64,000 bases of DNA from Marinomonas ushuaiensis DSM 15871 (GTDB taxonomy: Bacteria > Pseudomonadota > Gammaproteobacteria > Pseudomonadales > Marinomonadaceae): NCBI RefSeq assembly GCF_000521805.1, contig NZ_JAMB01000005.1:62001-126000 (forward strand), read 5' to 3'. A program made the position numbers and the translations under genes. This document shows positions 1 to 8,387 of this stretch, piece after piece (position 1 is the stretch's first letter; every line of letters starts with the position of its first letter). The notes below the pieces were generated by a model that made no database searches, was not told where the DNA came from, and saw nothing but the letters and a program-made list of their open reading frames with translations.

Positions 1-153
1 TACAGTAAATTGGTGGTGTTCTTGAGATTACAGTGTTCTGTGTAGTCGGTTTTTTGAGGAGGATGAGTAAAAAGATCGCCTAAACCTCATAGCATTAAAG
101 CTGAATAAGGTTAGGGATCTGTTTTTTTAATATCAAATGACTATTTTTAATAT
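1..153. other. Left edge, no gene assigned
   Basis: This AT-rich segment lies downstream of the minus-strand helicase gene and reaches the window edge. A strong purine ribosome-binding-like run (GAGGAGGATGAG) near 55-66 leads only into a six-codon ORF, so I do not call a gene. It may be the tail or leader of something outside the window. Confidence 0.4.
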
Positions 154-1350
154 TTAACGGTTCGCTTTACGAACATAATTCAAGATTGATACGGGTACGA
201 CTTTTCGTACTGGAAAACCGTCTATTTCTTTGCGTTTGATGATGTGTTTCAAACGGCTTTCAATGGCGCATAGATTTTTAAAGTCACCCATGGCAACAAA
301 AGAAATGGCTTCGCCTGTAGCGCCAGCACGACCGGTTCGGCCAATGCGGTGAATGTATTCTTCTGGTTTGAAAGGTAAGTCGTAATTGACGACACGGCTT
401 AAGTCACCGATGTCGATACCACGGGCAGCGACGCCTGTTGCAACGAGATACTTTAGTTTGCCTGATTTGAAGTCGCCAAGAATTTTTTCACGCATAGCTT
501 GGCTTCTATCACCATGAATCGAATCTGCTTCAATGCCGCGTTTTGCTAACTGGTCGACGAGTTTGGCCGCACCATGTTTTTTCTCGATAAAAATAAGCGC
601 TTGATCCCATTTTTGTTCTTTAATCAAATGGCTCAGTAAGGCAGATTTAGTGTCTTTATCAACAGTGATTAACCACTGATTGATATTTGGAGCCGCTTTG
701 GTTTTCGGTGAGATAGAAATCTCAACTGCTTGATCACTTGCTTTGTCGTCAGAGAAACCATAGGAGAGGGCGCGAACGTCGTCTGTCATGGTCGCTGAGA
801 AGAGTAGATTTTGACGAGCTTCTGGTAAGCGATCGATAATCTTATTGATATCACCAACAAAGCCCATGTCGACCATTCTGTCTGCTTCATCTAAAACTAA
901 GACTTCAAGTTTATCGAAATGCAGCGCACGTTGGTGAATCAGGTCCAGTAATCGACCCGGTGTCGCTACTAGAATATCAACGCCTTCGATTAAACGTTGT
1001 TTTTGAGTTTCAGTATCAACACCACCATAAATCGCCATAGAGGTGAGGTTCATATGTTTGCTGTATAAAGCAACGTTTGCCTCAACTTGAACCGATAATT
1101 CTCGTGTTGGTGTCAAAATTAGAGCGCGGACACGTTTGCCACGTAAAGTTTGTACTTTACTGAACCTTTCTAAGATCGGTAGCACGAAAGCGGCTGTTTT
1201 ACCTGTTCCCGTTTGCGCCGTGGCAATAAGATCTTTGCCTGACATAATGACAGGAATGGCTTGTTTTTGAATTGGGGTTGGCGTTGTGTAACCCAACTCT
1301 TTGATAGCTTGTGCAATTGGGCTACATAACCCAAGTTTTGAAAATAACAT
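154..1350 (-). CDS. rhlE: DEAD-box ATP-dependent RNA helicase, RhlE-like
   Basis: Superfamily 2 RNA helicase that unwinds or remodels RNA, probably in ribosome assembly or mRNA turnover in the cytoplasm. All core motifs are visible in the 398-residue product: the Q motif near 21-33 (TPIQ), Walker A AQTGTGKT (45-52), PTREL (81-85), TPGR (130-133), DEAD (154-157), SAT (185-187) and the C-terminal HRIGRTGRAG. The protein ends soon after the second RecA domain in a short basic tail, which fits small RhlE-type enzymes better than DeaD or DbpA, both of which carry an RNA-binding C-terminal domain. The start is the ATG giving MLFSKLGL, the usual RhlE-like opening. It is divergent from rsuA. The helicase class is certain; the RhlE assignment rests on the N-terminus and length only. 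Confidence 0.9.
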   Translation of the reverse strand: MLFSKLGLCSPIAQAIKELGYTTPTPIQKQAIPVIMSGKDLIATAQTGTGKTAAFVLPILERFSKVQTLRGKRVRALILTPTRELSVQVEANVALYSKHMNLTSMAIYGGVDTETQKQRLIEGVDILVATPGRLLDLIHQRALHFDKLEVLVLDEADRMVDMGFVGDINKIIDRLPEARQNLLFSATMTDDVRALSYGFSDDKASDQAVEISISPKTKAAPNINQWLITVDKDTKSALLSHLIKEQKWDQALIFIEKKHGAAKLVDQLAKRGIEADSIHGDRSQAMREKILGDFKSGKLKYLVATGVAARGIDIGDLSRVVNYDLPFKPEEYIHRIGRTGRAGATGEAISFVAMGDFKNLCAIESRLKHIIKRKEIDGFPVRKVVPVSILNYVRKANR

Positions 1351-1534
1351 AAAAGAGGCTCGGACAGGTTGTCGTCAGGATGGCTTTATAAAGAGAGTCT
1401 TAAAATTCTTAATGTAAGTAACGTACAGTGATTAATAAGACGAATGTGCCGCAGTATAGCGCAAAAGCCATCGGTCGTTGTTTTAACTTTGTAAATATTA
1501 ATGAGCCGTTGATAATTCTTGTCGAGAAAGGATA

Positions 1535-2272
1535 ATGTCCGACATTCTCACCGTTTTAATGTTGCCAACCATGCGTCTTGATAAATTCCTCTGTAAAAGT
1601 ACCGAACTTATAAAAGAAGAAGCGATTCAGTGTATTCATGCTGGAGAAGTGCTTGTTAATGGCGAGGTTGCGCAGAATGAAGCGATGCAAGTTCATGAAA
1701 ATAATGTGATTTCACTTAATGGTGCAACGCTTAAGACGCGTGATTTTCGTTATATTCTCTTAAATAAGCCTGCCGAGACAGTGTGTTCAAATATCGACGA
1801 AGTCTATCCATCACTTTTTCATTATTTAGAGGTTGAGAAAGTCTCTGAATTGCACATAGCAGGGCGCTTGGATGCAGACACAACTGGTTTGGTTTTAATC
1901 ACGGATGATGGGCGTTGGTCGTTTAATATCACCTCACCCCAAAAAGCATGTTGTAAGGTGTATCGAGTTGGGTTATCTAGAGCGCTGACAACAGATAAGG
2001 CGAATGAAATAACTGAGAAGTTTGCAAAGGGTCTGCAATTACAAGGCGAGGAGACATTAACCTTACCTGCAAAATTGGAGATTATCAGTCCAAAAGAAGT
2101 CTTGTTAACCATTACAGAAGGTCGGTTTCATCAAGTGAAACGCATGTTTGCAAGGGTTGGAAATCGTGTCGTGTCGCTTCATCGGGAGCAAATCGGAGCG
2201 GTTTGTCTTGATGTTGATGTGGGACAATGGCGATATTTAACAAAAGAAGAAATATTGTCTTTTGGAAAATAA
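1535..2272 (+). CDS. rsuA: 16S rRNA pseudouridine(516) synthase RsuA
   Basis: Converts a uridine of small-subunit rRNA (U516 in E. coli) to pseudouridine. An N-terminal S4 RNA-binding domain (MRLDKF...) is followed by the catalytic domain with the RsuA/RluB/E/F-family signature GRLDADTTGL (110-119), whose Asp113 is the nucleophile. The later motif GRFHQVKRMFA is also typical of RsuA. The ORF opens at an ATG at 1535, but the family normally starts at MRLDKF, an in-frame ATG at 1571. AAGGA lies only 2 nt before 1535, so spacing does not settle the start. Family length (about 230 residues) slightly favours 1571. It converges with the glutaredoxin-like gene. Confidence 0.92.
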   Translation: MSDILTVLMLPTMRLDKFLCKSTELIKEEAIQCIHAGEVLVNGEVAQNEAMQVHENNVISLNGATLKTRDFRYILLNKPAETVCSNIDEVYPSLFHYLEVEKVSELHIAGRLDADTTGLVLITDDGRWSFNITSPQKACCKVYRVGLSRALTTDKANEITEKFAKGLQLQGEETLTLPAKLEIISPKEVLLTITEGRFHQVKRMFARVGNRVVSLHREQIGAVCLDVDVGQWRYLTKEEILSFGK

Positions 2273-2295
2273 AACGTTGATGTCTAAAAAAATAA

Positions 2296-2324
2296 ACAAG
2301 CAACTAAGGGAACTGGTTGCTTGT
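2296..2324 (-). terminator. Terminator of the glutaredoxin-like gene
   Basis: Inverted repeat with arms 2296-2306 and 2314-2324 (core ACAAGCAAC / GTTGCTTGT) and a 7-nt loop. Read on the minus strand it is followed by a T-rich run (TTTATTTTTTT), so it fits intrinsic termination of the gene ending at 2342. It may also serve rsuA from the other side, but there is no plus-strand T tract. Confidence 0.7.
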
Positions 2325-2341
2325 CTATTAGGTATTAGGCA

Positions 2342-2713
2342 TTAGGGAAAACGAGTTTCAAGGTAACGAATAATATCGGACGATTCATACATCCATTCAA
2401 CTTTCCCTTCTTTTTCAATTCGCAAACACGGGACTTTCACACGACCGCCACCCTTTAGTAATTCATCACGGTGAATAGAACCTTCTGAGGCACTACGCTT
2501 TTCGATGGGAAGGTTTAATTTGTAGATGGCTCTGCGAGTTTTAATGCAAAAAGGACAAGCAAAAAATTGATAAAGCGTTAAGTCTTTTACTTCTTCGTTA
2601 ACCTGTTTCTGCTGTTCAGACGTGCGTTTTAATTTTGATCCGCGTGTCACTAAATCAATAAGTACAATGATGCAGCCCACTAGGTTACGGATAAGATTAA
2701 TAAGTAATTTCAT
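2342..2713 (-). CDS. Membrane-anchored glutaredoxin/GST-N-domain protein
   Basis: Predicted thiol-disulfide oxidoreductase of the thioredoxin fold. The 123-residue product has a hydrophobic N-terminal segment (about residues 3-22), a charged linker, and a glutaredoxin-like domain with the redox motif CPFC (53-56), a KVPCL segment carrying the expected cis-Pro of the glutathione site, and the closing ESSDIIRYLE typical of glutaredoxin and GST N-terminal domains. The N-terminal helix suggests tethering to the inner membrane. Which side the domain faces is unclear; the positive residues after the helix suggest the cytoplasm. The substrate is unknown. It has its own terminator and is probably monocistronic. 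Confidence 0.8.
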   Translation of the reverse strand: MKLLINLIRNLVGCIIVLIDLVTRGSKLKRTSEQQKQVNEEVKDLTLYQFFACPFCIKTRRAIYKLNLPIEKRSASEGSIHRDELLKGGGRVKVPCLRIEKEGKVEWMYESSDIIRYLETRFP

Positions 2714-2969
2714 TTAAAAGGCTCACTTGAGAGTTTTCTATTGAATTAAGAAGAATGTCGAATGATGTCTATACTAACGGTAAAGTGAAAATGGTTTAAG
2801 TATAAAAGATGAATGATTGTAAATGATAAGTGGTTGTGGCTTTTCTGATCTTTTTTTGAACATAATTTAACCTCAATCTACACTCATGGAGCGTTGATTT
2901 AGATCATTTTAGGGTATCGTACCTTTGTGCGATACTTTTTACATTCCTATTATTTGTTAGGGTTTGTCT

Positions 2970-3629
2970 ATGAAGTTTCTACTTTTTCTCGGTACCGTAA
3001 GAAACAGTACGCCACCAAAACCTGCTCGTTTGGGTGAGCGTGTAGCAAGAGCGTGTTTGGATAGTTTTCTTTCTCAGCATTCAGGACATGAAATCGAGTT
3101 AGTTGATGCGTTAGATTACCCATTAGAGCCTGTTTTCAAGCCTCATTTTGCTTATTCTCAAGCTAAAGTGCCACCAAAGCTGGATGAACTCGCCCAAAAG
3201 ATAGCGCTTGCCGATGGCTATATTATGGTGAGTCCTGAGTACAATCATTCAATGAGTCCAGCGTTGTCGAATCTATTGAACCACTTTGGTAGCTCTCTAT
3301 TTTCATATAAACCGAGTGCCATCGTAACTTACTCCGCAGGGCAATGGGGTGGTATACGAGCAGCCATTGGTATGCGAACTTTTTTGTCTGAATTAGGCTG
3401 TTTGCCCGTATCTTCTATGATCCATGTTCCTAAAGCTCAAAATATTTTTGGTGAAGACGGTAGTCTGCAAGAAGGTCAAAAACAGGAAGAGTGGTTTGGT
3501 TACTTTGGTCGGACTTTTAATCAATTAGTATGGTGGGCTCAAGCAGCGAACCAGTATCGTGAAGAGCTTGATCCTAAGGAAATGATCGCGACTTTTAATA
3601 AAGATCCTTCGCAGCGAAACGCGCCTTGA
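2970..3629 (+). CDS. NADPH-dependent FMN reductase-like flavoprotein
   Basis: Flavodoxin-fold oxidoreductase of the NADPH-dependent FMN reductase family. The N-terminus MKFLLFLGTVRN carries the phosphate-binding loop after beta-1, and SPEYNHSMSPALSNLL is the characteristic PEYN region. It probably reduces FMN or quinone-type acceptors with NAD(P)H in the cytoplasm; the physiological substrate cannot be read from sequence. A longer in-frame TTG start exists at 2964, but ATG 2970 is preferred because it directly gives the family N-terminus. It follows a 256-bp gap that should hold its promoter. Confidence 0.85.
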   Translation: MKFLLFLGTVRNSTPPKPARLGERVARACLDSFLSQHSGHEIELVDALDYPLEPVFKPHFAYSQAKVPPKLDELAQKIALADGYIMVSPEYNHSMSPALSNLLNHFGSSLFSYKPSAIVTYSAGQWGGIRAAIGMRTFLSELGCLPVSSMIHVPKAQNIFGEDGSLQEGQKQEEWFGYFGRTFNQLVWWAQAANQYREELDPKEMIATFNKDPSQRNAP

Positions 3630-3723
3630 ATGGAAGGTAGCTAGCGCGTGCTATTTACTGTGAATGGTTTCCTCTGCACTGTTTGCTATATAATGTGGGC
3701 ATCTCGTTTTTACGAACCATCTA

Positions 3724-3757
3724 GTTTGAGCCGTTTTTTGATAAATAGGCTCTAAAC
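3724..3757 (+). promoter_or_regulatory. Imperfect hairpin in the rluF leader
   Basis: GTTTGAGCC (3724-3732) can pair with GGCTCTAAAC (3748-3757) with one bulged base. It lies about 30 nt before the rluF start and has no T tract suited to termination, so it may be a leader structure. Function is not established. Confidence 0.25.
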
Positions 3758-3786
3758 TCTTAATAATTAAGATCAGACGGCCCTTT

Positions 3787-4824
3787 ATGTTTAACGCTTC
3801 ATCTACTCGTTTAAATAAATATATCAGCGAAAGTGGTATCTGCTCTCGAAGAGACGCCGACCGTTTTATCGAACAGGGTAATGTCTTCATCAATGGGAAA
3901 CGCGCTAAAGTTGGCGATCAAGTTGTCACTGGCGATACTGTTCGTGTGAATGGTCAATTGATTGAGCCGCAAGACGCCGATGATTTCGTTTTCATTGTAT
4001 TGAATAAGCCCGTTGGTATTGTCAGTACGACGGAGAGTTCTGAACGAAATAACATTGTCGACTTTGTCAGTCACGGTGTGCGAATTTTCCCTATTGGACG
4101 CTTGGATAAAGATTCTCAAGGTTTGATATTTTTGACCAATAATGGCGACCTTGTGAATAAAGTGCTGCGAGCGGGTAACAACCACGAAAAAGAATACTTG
4201 GTGACGGTGAATAAACCGATCACGGACGACTTTATCCAAGGTTTAGCTGGCGGTGTTCCTATTCTTGGAACCATGACCAAGAAATGCCCAGTGAAAAAAG
4301 TGGCAGCCAACGTATTTAACATTACTTTGGTACAAGGCTTGAATCGTCAGATTCGTCGTATGTGTGAACATTTCGGCTACGAAGTCATGAAACTCGAACG
4401 CACTCGTATTATGAATGTGAATCTTAAAGGTGTGCCTGTAGGTGAGTGGCGAGATCTTACCGAAAAAGAGTTAACTGTGTTGCTGAAAGCAGTAGAGGAT
4501 TCATCTTCAGAAAGCACAGTTCCAGCCAAAAAATCACGAAATGCGCCCAGAAAAAATAACCGACCTAATACTGCACCGAAAGGCAATACGAAACATCCGA
4601 AAAGTGATGATCGTAAACCGTCTGGTTCTTCAAAAGGGAAAAAGGATAAACGGCCTTTTGGTGATGCAAATAAGTTATCCGGAAACAGTAAGTTCCCTAA
4701 TGGTAAGCCAAGTGGCGGCGGTAAACCTTCAGGTAAGGGAAAATCCACAGGCAACGGCAAACCAGCAACGAATGGTAAGCGACCTCCAAAAGGGAAGGGG
4801 CCGCAACGATCGTCTCGCCCTTAG
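3787..4824 (+). CDS. rluF: 23S rRNA pseudouridine(2604) synthase RluF, long basic tail
   Basis: Isomerises uridine in the peptidyl-transferase region of 23S rRNA (U2604 in E. coli). The S4 domain opens with [15 protein letters not shown], followed by the catalytic motif [10 protein letters not shown] (104-113, nucleophile Asp107). [16 protein letters not shown] and the ERTRIMNV motif separate RluF from RluB and RluE. The globular part ends near residue 235. Beyond it is a tail of about 100 residues made almost only of K, G, P, S, N and R, with repeats of the GKPSG / GNGKP type. E. coli RluF also has a basic tail but, from memory, a much shorter one. The tail may bind RNA. The start gives the expected family N-terminus. 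Confidence 0.94.
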   Translation: MFNASSTRLNKYISESGICSRRDADRFIEQGNVFINGKRAKVGDQVVTGDTVRVNGQLIEPQDADDFVFIVLNKPVGIVSTTESSERNNIVDFVSHGVRIFPIGRLDKDSQGLIFLTNNGDLVNKVLRAGNNHEKEYLVTVNKPITDDFIQGLAGGVPILGTMTKKCPVKKVAANVFNITLVQGLNRQIRRMCEHFGYEVMKLERTRIMNVNLKGVPVGEWRDLTEKELTVLLKAVEDSSSESTVPAKKSRNAPRKNNRPNTAPKGNTKHPKSDDRKPSGSSKGKKDKRPFGDANKLSGNSKFPNGKPSGGGKPSGKGKSTGNGKPATNGKRPPKGKGPQRSSRP

Positions 4825-4977
4825 TTATACTTTGTTGGTCGCGAGATTCTTGAAATGTAAGCTTTGTGTGGATTTTGGCTGATACTAAGGATATTCAAAG
4901 ATACTTTAATGCAGCGATTTGTTTCGTTCTTCTTAGAGCTCTTATTATTACTTTTTATCATCAACAAGAGGTTTGTT

Positions 4978-5103
4978 ATGAAAAGGGTCAATTTTTTTGC
5001 TCGAGCTGTATTTTTAGTTGTTTTGGCTTTTAGTGTGACAGCCTGTGTATTTTTACCTGACGGTCCCCATGGTCATGCAGGCGCTGCAGCAGGGCATAAA
5101 TAA
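4978..5103 (+). CDS. Small predicted lipoprotein, 41 aa
   Basis: Short ORF with a good ribosome-binding site (AAGAGG, 6 nt before the ATG). It has a basic N-terminus (MKRVNFF), a hydrophobic stretch, and a lipobox VTAC, so it would be cut and lipidated at Cys23. The mature part is only about 19 residues, rich in G, H and A (PHGHAGAAAGH), which could bind metal. A longer in-frame ORF from 4864 exists, but its extra N-terminus lacks a signal-like start. The function is unknown. It is probably a real gene given the combined ribosome site, signal and lipobox. Confidence 0.6.
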   Translation: MKRVNFFARAVFLVVLAFSVTACVFLPDGPHGHAGAAAGHK

Positions 5104-5178
5104 TTTTGAAAAAAAATGCTCTCGTGTTCTTTTTTTGTATTGAATAGAAAGCATCATGTTTAGGGATTAAGGGTTGTT

Positions 5179-6183
5179 ATGTACACAGATGAAGATTTAA
5201 ACCTGGGAATTGAGAAAAAGATTTTTTCTGCCGACTCCGTTCAAGAGTTTCGAAACATGATGTCGTCGTCAAATGGTTCGCCTGCCGTTGATGAAGAGAA
5301 TTTTCGGTTGGTAGGTGGTTTCAACGATATTTTTATCGTCATTGCTTGTGCCTTATTACTATTTTCTTCTCTTTGGGTAATAAGTTCCGTTAGTGAAATC
5401 CTGGGTTACCTTGTGTTTGCAGGTTTGTCTTGGGGATTGGCGGAGATCTTTGTCTTAAAACGCAAAATGGCATTGCCTGCGATTGTGTTGTTATTGGCTT
5501 TTGTGGGTGGCGTGTTTGCTTTTTCTCAGGCTTTGTTTGGTGGTATGCCAAACGTTGCTCCGATTATTTCAGCAGCTTTGTCTACATTAGCTGCGTATTT
5601 TCATTGGCGTCGTTTTCAAGTACCTGTCACGATTGCCGTTGGGACAGGTGCCGCTTTGGCATTATTAGCTGCAATTGTGATGAGTATTGTGCCAGAAAGC
5701 ACTGGCATGTTAATGACTACGTTATTCTTATGTGGTTGTATTGCTTTTACTTGCGCTATGTATTGGGACTCTGCCGATACCAGCCGAACAACGCGAAAAT
5801 CCGATGTGGCGTTTTGGCTGCATCTTTTATCTGCGCCTTTGATTATCCATCCGATTTTTTGGAACCTTGGTGTGTTGGATGGCAACGAAAGCTTGAGTAA
5901 TATGGTGCTGGTGGTTCTTCTGTATTTGCTTATGGCAGTGTTGTCTATTTTGATTGATCGTCGTGCCTTTATGGTGTCTTCGTTAATGTATGTGATTTAT
6001 GCATTAACTAGTTTAATCGATAGTTATGGTGGCATAGGTTATAGCTTTCCACTAACGGGTGTTGTTATGGGGGCGTCTTTGTTGTTGCTATCAATTTACT
6101 GGCAGCGAGTGAGAGCTTTATTTGTAATGCGATTGCCTAAGTCTCTTCAGGCTTATGTTCCTGCAATTAAAGAGAAAGGATAA
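5179..6183 (+). CDS. Hypothetical integral membrane protein, 10 predicted TM segments
   Basis: I do not recognise a named family with confidence. About 55 N-terminal soluble residues (MYTDEDLNLGIEKK...) precede about ten hydrophobic segments running to the C-terminus; the overall shape recalls the DUF2157-like group. It is the first gene of a run on the same strand: the stop is 3 nt before the LEA14-like lipoprotein gene, which is followed by pqiA, pqiB and pqiC. That spacing implies one transcript, so an envelope-maintenance or lipid-transport role is a reasonable inference, not an observation. Confidence 0.8.
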   Translation: MYTDEDLNLGIEKKIFSADSVQEFRNMMSSSNGSPAVDEENFRLVGGFNDIFIVIACALLLFSSLWVISSVSEILGYLVFAGLSWGLAEIFVLKRKMALPAIVLLLAFVGGVFAFSQALFGGMPNVAPIISAALSTLAAYFHWRRFQVPVTIAVGTGAALALLAAIVMSIVPESTGMLMTTLFLCGCIAFTCAMYWDSADTSRTTRKSDVAFWLHLLSAPLIIHPIFWNLGVLDGNESLSNMVLVVLLYLLMAVLSILIDRRAFMVSSLMYVIYALTSLIDSYGGIGYSFPLTGVVMGASLLLLSIYWQRVRALFVMRLPKSLQAYVPAIKEKG

Positions 6184-6186
6184 AAT

Positions 6187-7068
6187 ATGTTTTTTCAAAA
6201 TAAAGAGCACTCATTCTACGGTAAATTATCGCTCCGCATCACTTGTGTTTTGTTGATTGTGGTTTTATCTGGTTGCTCTATATTTCAGAAATCATTGGAT
6301 GTTAGTAAACCTAAGGCTTCTATCCGTGGTGTTTCTATTGATGAATTATCAACTCAATCTGTGACTCTACTGGTGGATGTAGAAGTCACAAACCCGAATG
6401 TTTTTGCGCTTAAAACGGCAGGTTTCGATCTGGATTTACTGATTAACGATCAACGTATTGCTTCGGTTGCACAGCCTGATGCCAGTTTGTCTTTGCCTGC
6501 CAAAGGGAGCAATAATATTCAGTTGCCTGTTACGCTAACCTTTGATCAGATCATGAAAAGTGTCAGTGACTTTGATGATAAAACAGAAATGAGTTATGGC
6601 GTTGACGGTAAGGTTGCGATTGATGTACCTGTGCTAGGTAATCTTAATATGCCAGTCAGTTTTTCAGGTGTTTTACCCATTCCGAAACAGCCAGAAATTA
6701 CCATTAAAAACTTTAATGTGGATACGAATAGTTTGAGCGGTGCTAAGCTGAGTGTCGATTTAGACATTAAAAATCCAAATGTTTTTGATATTGATTTGAA
6801 TAACGTGAACTATCAATTAAAAGCCGAAGGTAAGTCATTGGGAGCAGGTGAGATCAAAGCGATTAAACTGCCTCAAGGCAAGACGCAAAGTGTCTCAATA
6901 CCTTTATCTATAGGTATGAGTGACATGGGAATGAGTTTGTATCGTATTTTTTCAAGTTCAGACCCTGTTGCTGTTGACGTAAGTGTAGGGGCAGAAGTAG
7001 ATACTGGTATCAAAGGTTGGAAATCCACACCGTTGAGTCTCGAAACTCAGCAGATGATCACTAGATAA
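6187..7068 (+). CDS. LEA14-type (WHy domain) lipoprotein, two tandem domains
   Basis: Predicted lipoprotein: a hydrophobic segment ends in the lipobox LSGC (about residues 27-30), followed by the mature protein. Two LEA14/WHy-like beta-sandwich repeats follow, each marked by an alternating hydrophobic stretch and an NPN motif (VTNPNVFALK and IKNPNVFDID). The second half also repeats the LPxxG...SVSIPL-type end. This family is known from plant desiccation proteins and bacterial envelope lipoproteins; its molecular function is unsettled. The residue after the lipobox Cys is Ser, which predicts outer-membrane sorting. It sits 3 nt behind the polytopic membrane gene and 44 nt ahead of pqiA, which makes a role in inter-membrane transport or envelope stress attractive but unproven. 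Confidence 0.83.
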   Translation: MFFQNKEHSFYGKLSLRITCVLLIVVLSGCSIFQKSLDVSKPKASIRGVSIDELSTQSVTLLVDVEVTNPNVFALKTAGFDLDLLINDQRIASVAQPDASLSLPAKGSNNIQLPVTLTFDQIMKSVSDFDDKTEMSYGVDGKVAIDVPVLGNLNMPVSFSGVLPIPKQPEITIKNFNVDTNSLSGAKLSVDLDIKNPNVFDIDLNNVNYQLKAEGKSLGAGEIKAIKLPQGKTQSVSIPLSIGMSDMGMSLYRIFSSSDPVAVDVSVGAEVDTGIKGWKSTPLSLETQQMITR

Positions 7069-7112
7069 AGAGAGTTATTCGTGCTGTTTACTTATCGTGT
7101 TTTGGTTTTGGT

Positions 7113-8387
7113 ATGAGTCATTCGCTGTTTCACGAAAATGTGACGACATGTGAAGAATGTGATCATGTAAATAGCATTCCACCGTTAAAAGGCGGCGATC
7201 GTTTCCGATGTCAGCATTGCGGGCACATTCTGATCAGTGTTCATAAACACGTGTCGGCGAGAATTTTAGGCGTTGGTCTATCCTCTTTGTTGATGCTCGC
7301 ATTGGCTATGAGTTTTTCCTTTCTTGGTTTTTCAAGTAACGGTATTGATCGCACTGTTAGCTTGTTTCAAACATTAAGTGTTTTACTTGGCCTCGGGCAT
7401 TTGGTGCTTGGGGCCATTATTAGTTTGGCTTTGTTTGTTTTTCCTATCGTGTATTTGTCTTCTGCGTTATTTCTCGTTTGGTCTTTCCAGAATAAATACG
7501 TATTAAAATCCGCTCAGCGTTACTGTGTTCGCTGGATTATTGTTTTACAGCCTTGGTTAATGGTTGATGTGTTTTTAGTGGGGATTTTAGTTGCCTTGGT
7601 GAAAGTAAATAGCTTGGCTGATATTTCTCTAGAACTGTCATTTTGGGCTTTCTGTGGTTACGTTTTGTTGCTTTTAAAAACAGTTACCTTGATCGATAAA
7701 CGCTGGTTGTGGAACAAGGTTGCAGGTCAAGCGACTGAGCATGAAGTAGAACAAGGAACAGCGAAAAAACAAAACCTGATTGGCTGTCATTTTTGTGGTG
7801 CAACGTTATCGCGTGACGCGCATCATTGCGACCGATGTGGGCATTCTGTTCATAGTCGTCGACCAAACAGTTTGATGACGACGAGCGCTTTGTTGATTGC
7901 TTCTTTGGTGATGTATATACCAGCGAATGTTTTTCCCATTATGCAAACAACGTTTTTGGGTAGTACAGAGCCTTCAACGATTATGGGAGGCGTTTTGCTG
8001 CTTTGGACTTTGGAATCGTATCCAGTTGCCTTGATTATTTTGTTTGCGAGTGTGGTGATTCCAATTGCAAAAATGCTGGCGTTGGCTTGGCTATGTTGGC
8101 AGTGTTGTTATCCTAGCCAACGGCTGACAAAGCAAAAGATAAAACTATATAAAATGACGGAGTTGGTTGGTCGTTGGTCTATGATTGATGTTTTTGTTGT
8201 GGCGATTCTAACCAGCTTAGTGCAAATGGGGAATCTTGTGTCAATTTTCCCCGGCCCAGCGGTTTTGTCATTTACGGCGGTTATTGTATTTACCATGTTG
8301 GCTGCTATGTCGTTTGATCCAAGATTATTGTGGGATAAAGATGACGGTCCTAAAGCCGCATCTTTAGAAGGAGAGAAGGTTGAGTAA
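7113..8387 (+). CDS. pqiA: PqiA/LetA family inner-membrane protein
   Basis: Inner-membrane partner of a periplasmic MCE protein in lipid transport between the two membranes. It contains two copies of the PqiA unit. Each begins with a zinc-ribbon: Cys13/16 with Cys33/36, and CHFCG...CDRCGH near 225-245. Each zinc-ribbon is followed by about four hydrophobic helices. The length of 424 residues matches PqiA and YebS/LetA. The gene overlaps pqiB by 8 nt, and pqiC follows, so the name pqiA fits the context. The start is the ATG giving MSHSLFHE. There is no clear ribosome-binding site, but the zinc-ribbon position supports this start. Confidence 0.92.
   Translation: MSHSLFHENVTTCEECDHVNSIPPLKGGDRFRCQHCGHILISVHKHVSARILGVGLSSLLMLALAMSFSFLGFSSNGIDRTVSLFQTLSVLLGLGHLVLGAIISLALFVFPIVYLSSALFLVWSFQNKYVLKSAQRYCVRWIIVLQPWLMVDVFLVGILVALVKVNSLADISLELSFWAFCGYVLLLLKTVTLIDKRWLWNKVAGQATEHEVEQGTAKKQNLIGCHFCGATLSRDAHHCDRCGHSVHSRRPNSLMTTSALLIASLVMYIPANVFPIMQTTFLGSTEPSTIMGGVLLLWTLESYPVALIILFASVVIPIAKMLALAWLCWQCCYPSQRLTKQKIKLYKMTELVGRWSMIDVFVVAILTSLVQMGNLVSIFPGPAVLSFTAVIVFTMLAAMSFDPRLLWDKDDGPKAASLEGEKVE

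Noticed and set aside
4541-4882. 113-codon ORF overlapping the RluF tail
   Set aside because: It is a shifted reading of the repetitive basic tail region of rluF, and its start has no ribosome-binding site.
5430-5900. 156-codon ORF overlapping the 10-TM gene
   Set aside because: It is an alternative frame with many Cys, Trp and Phe and no start signal. The in-phase membrane gene is the better call.
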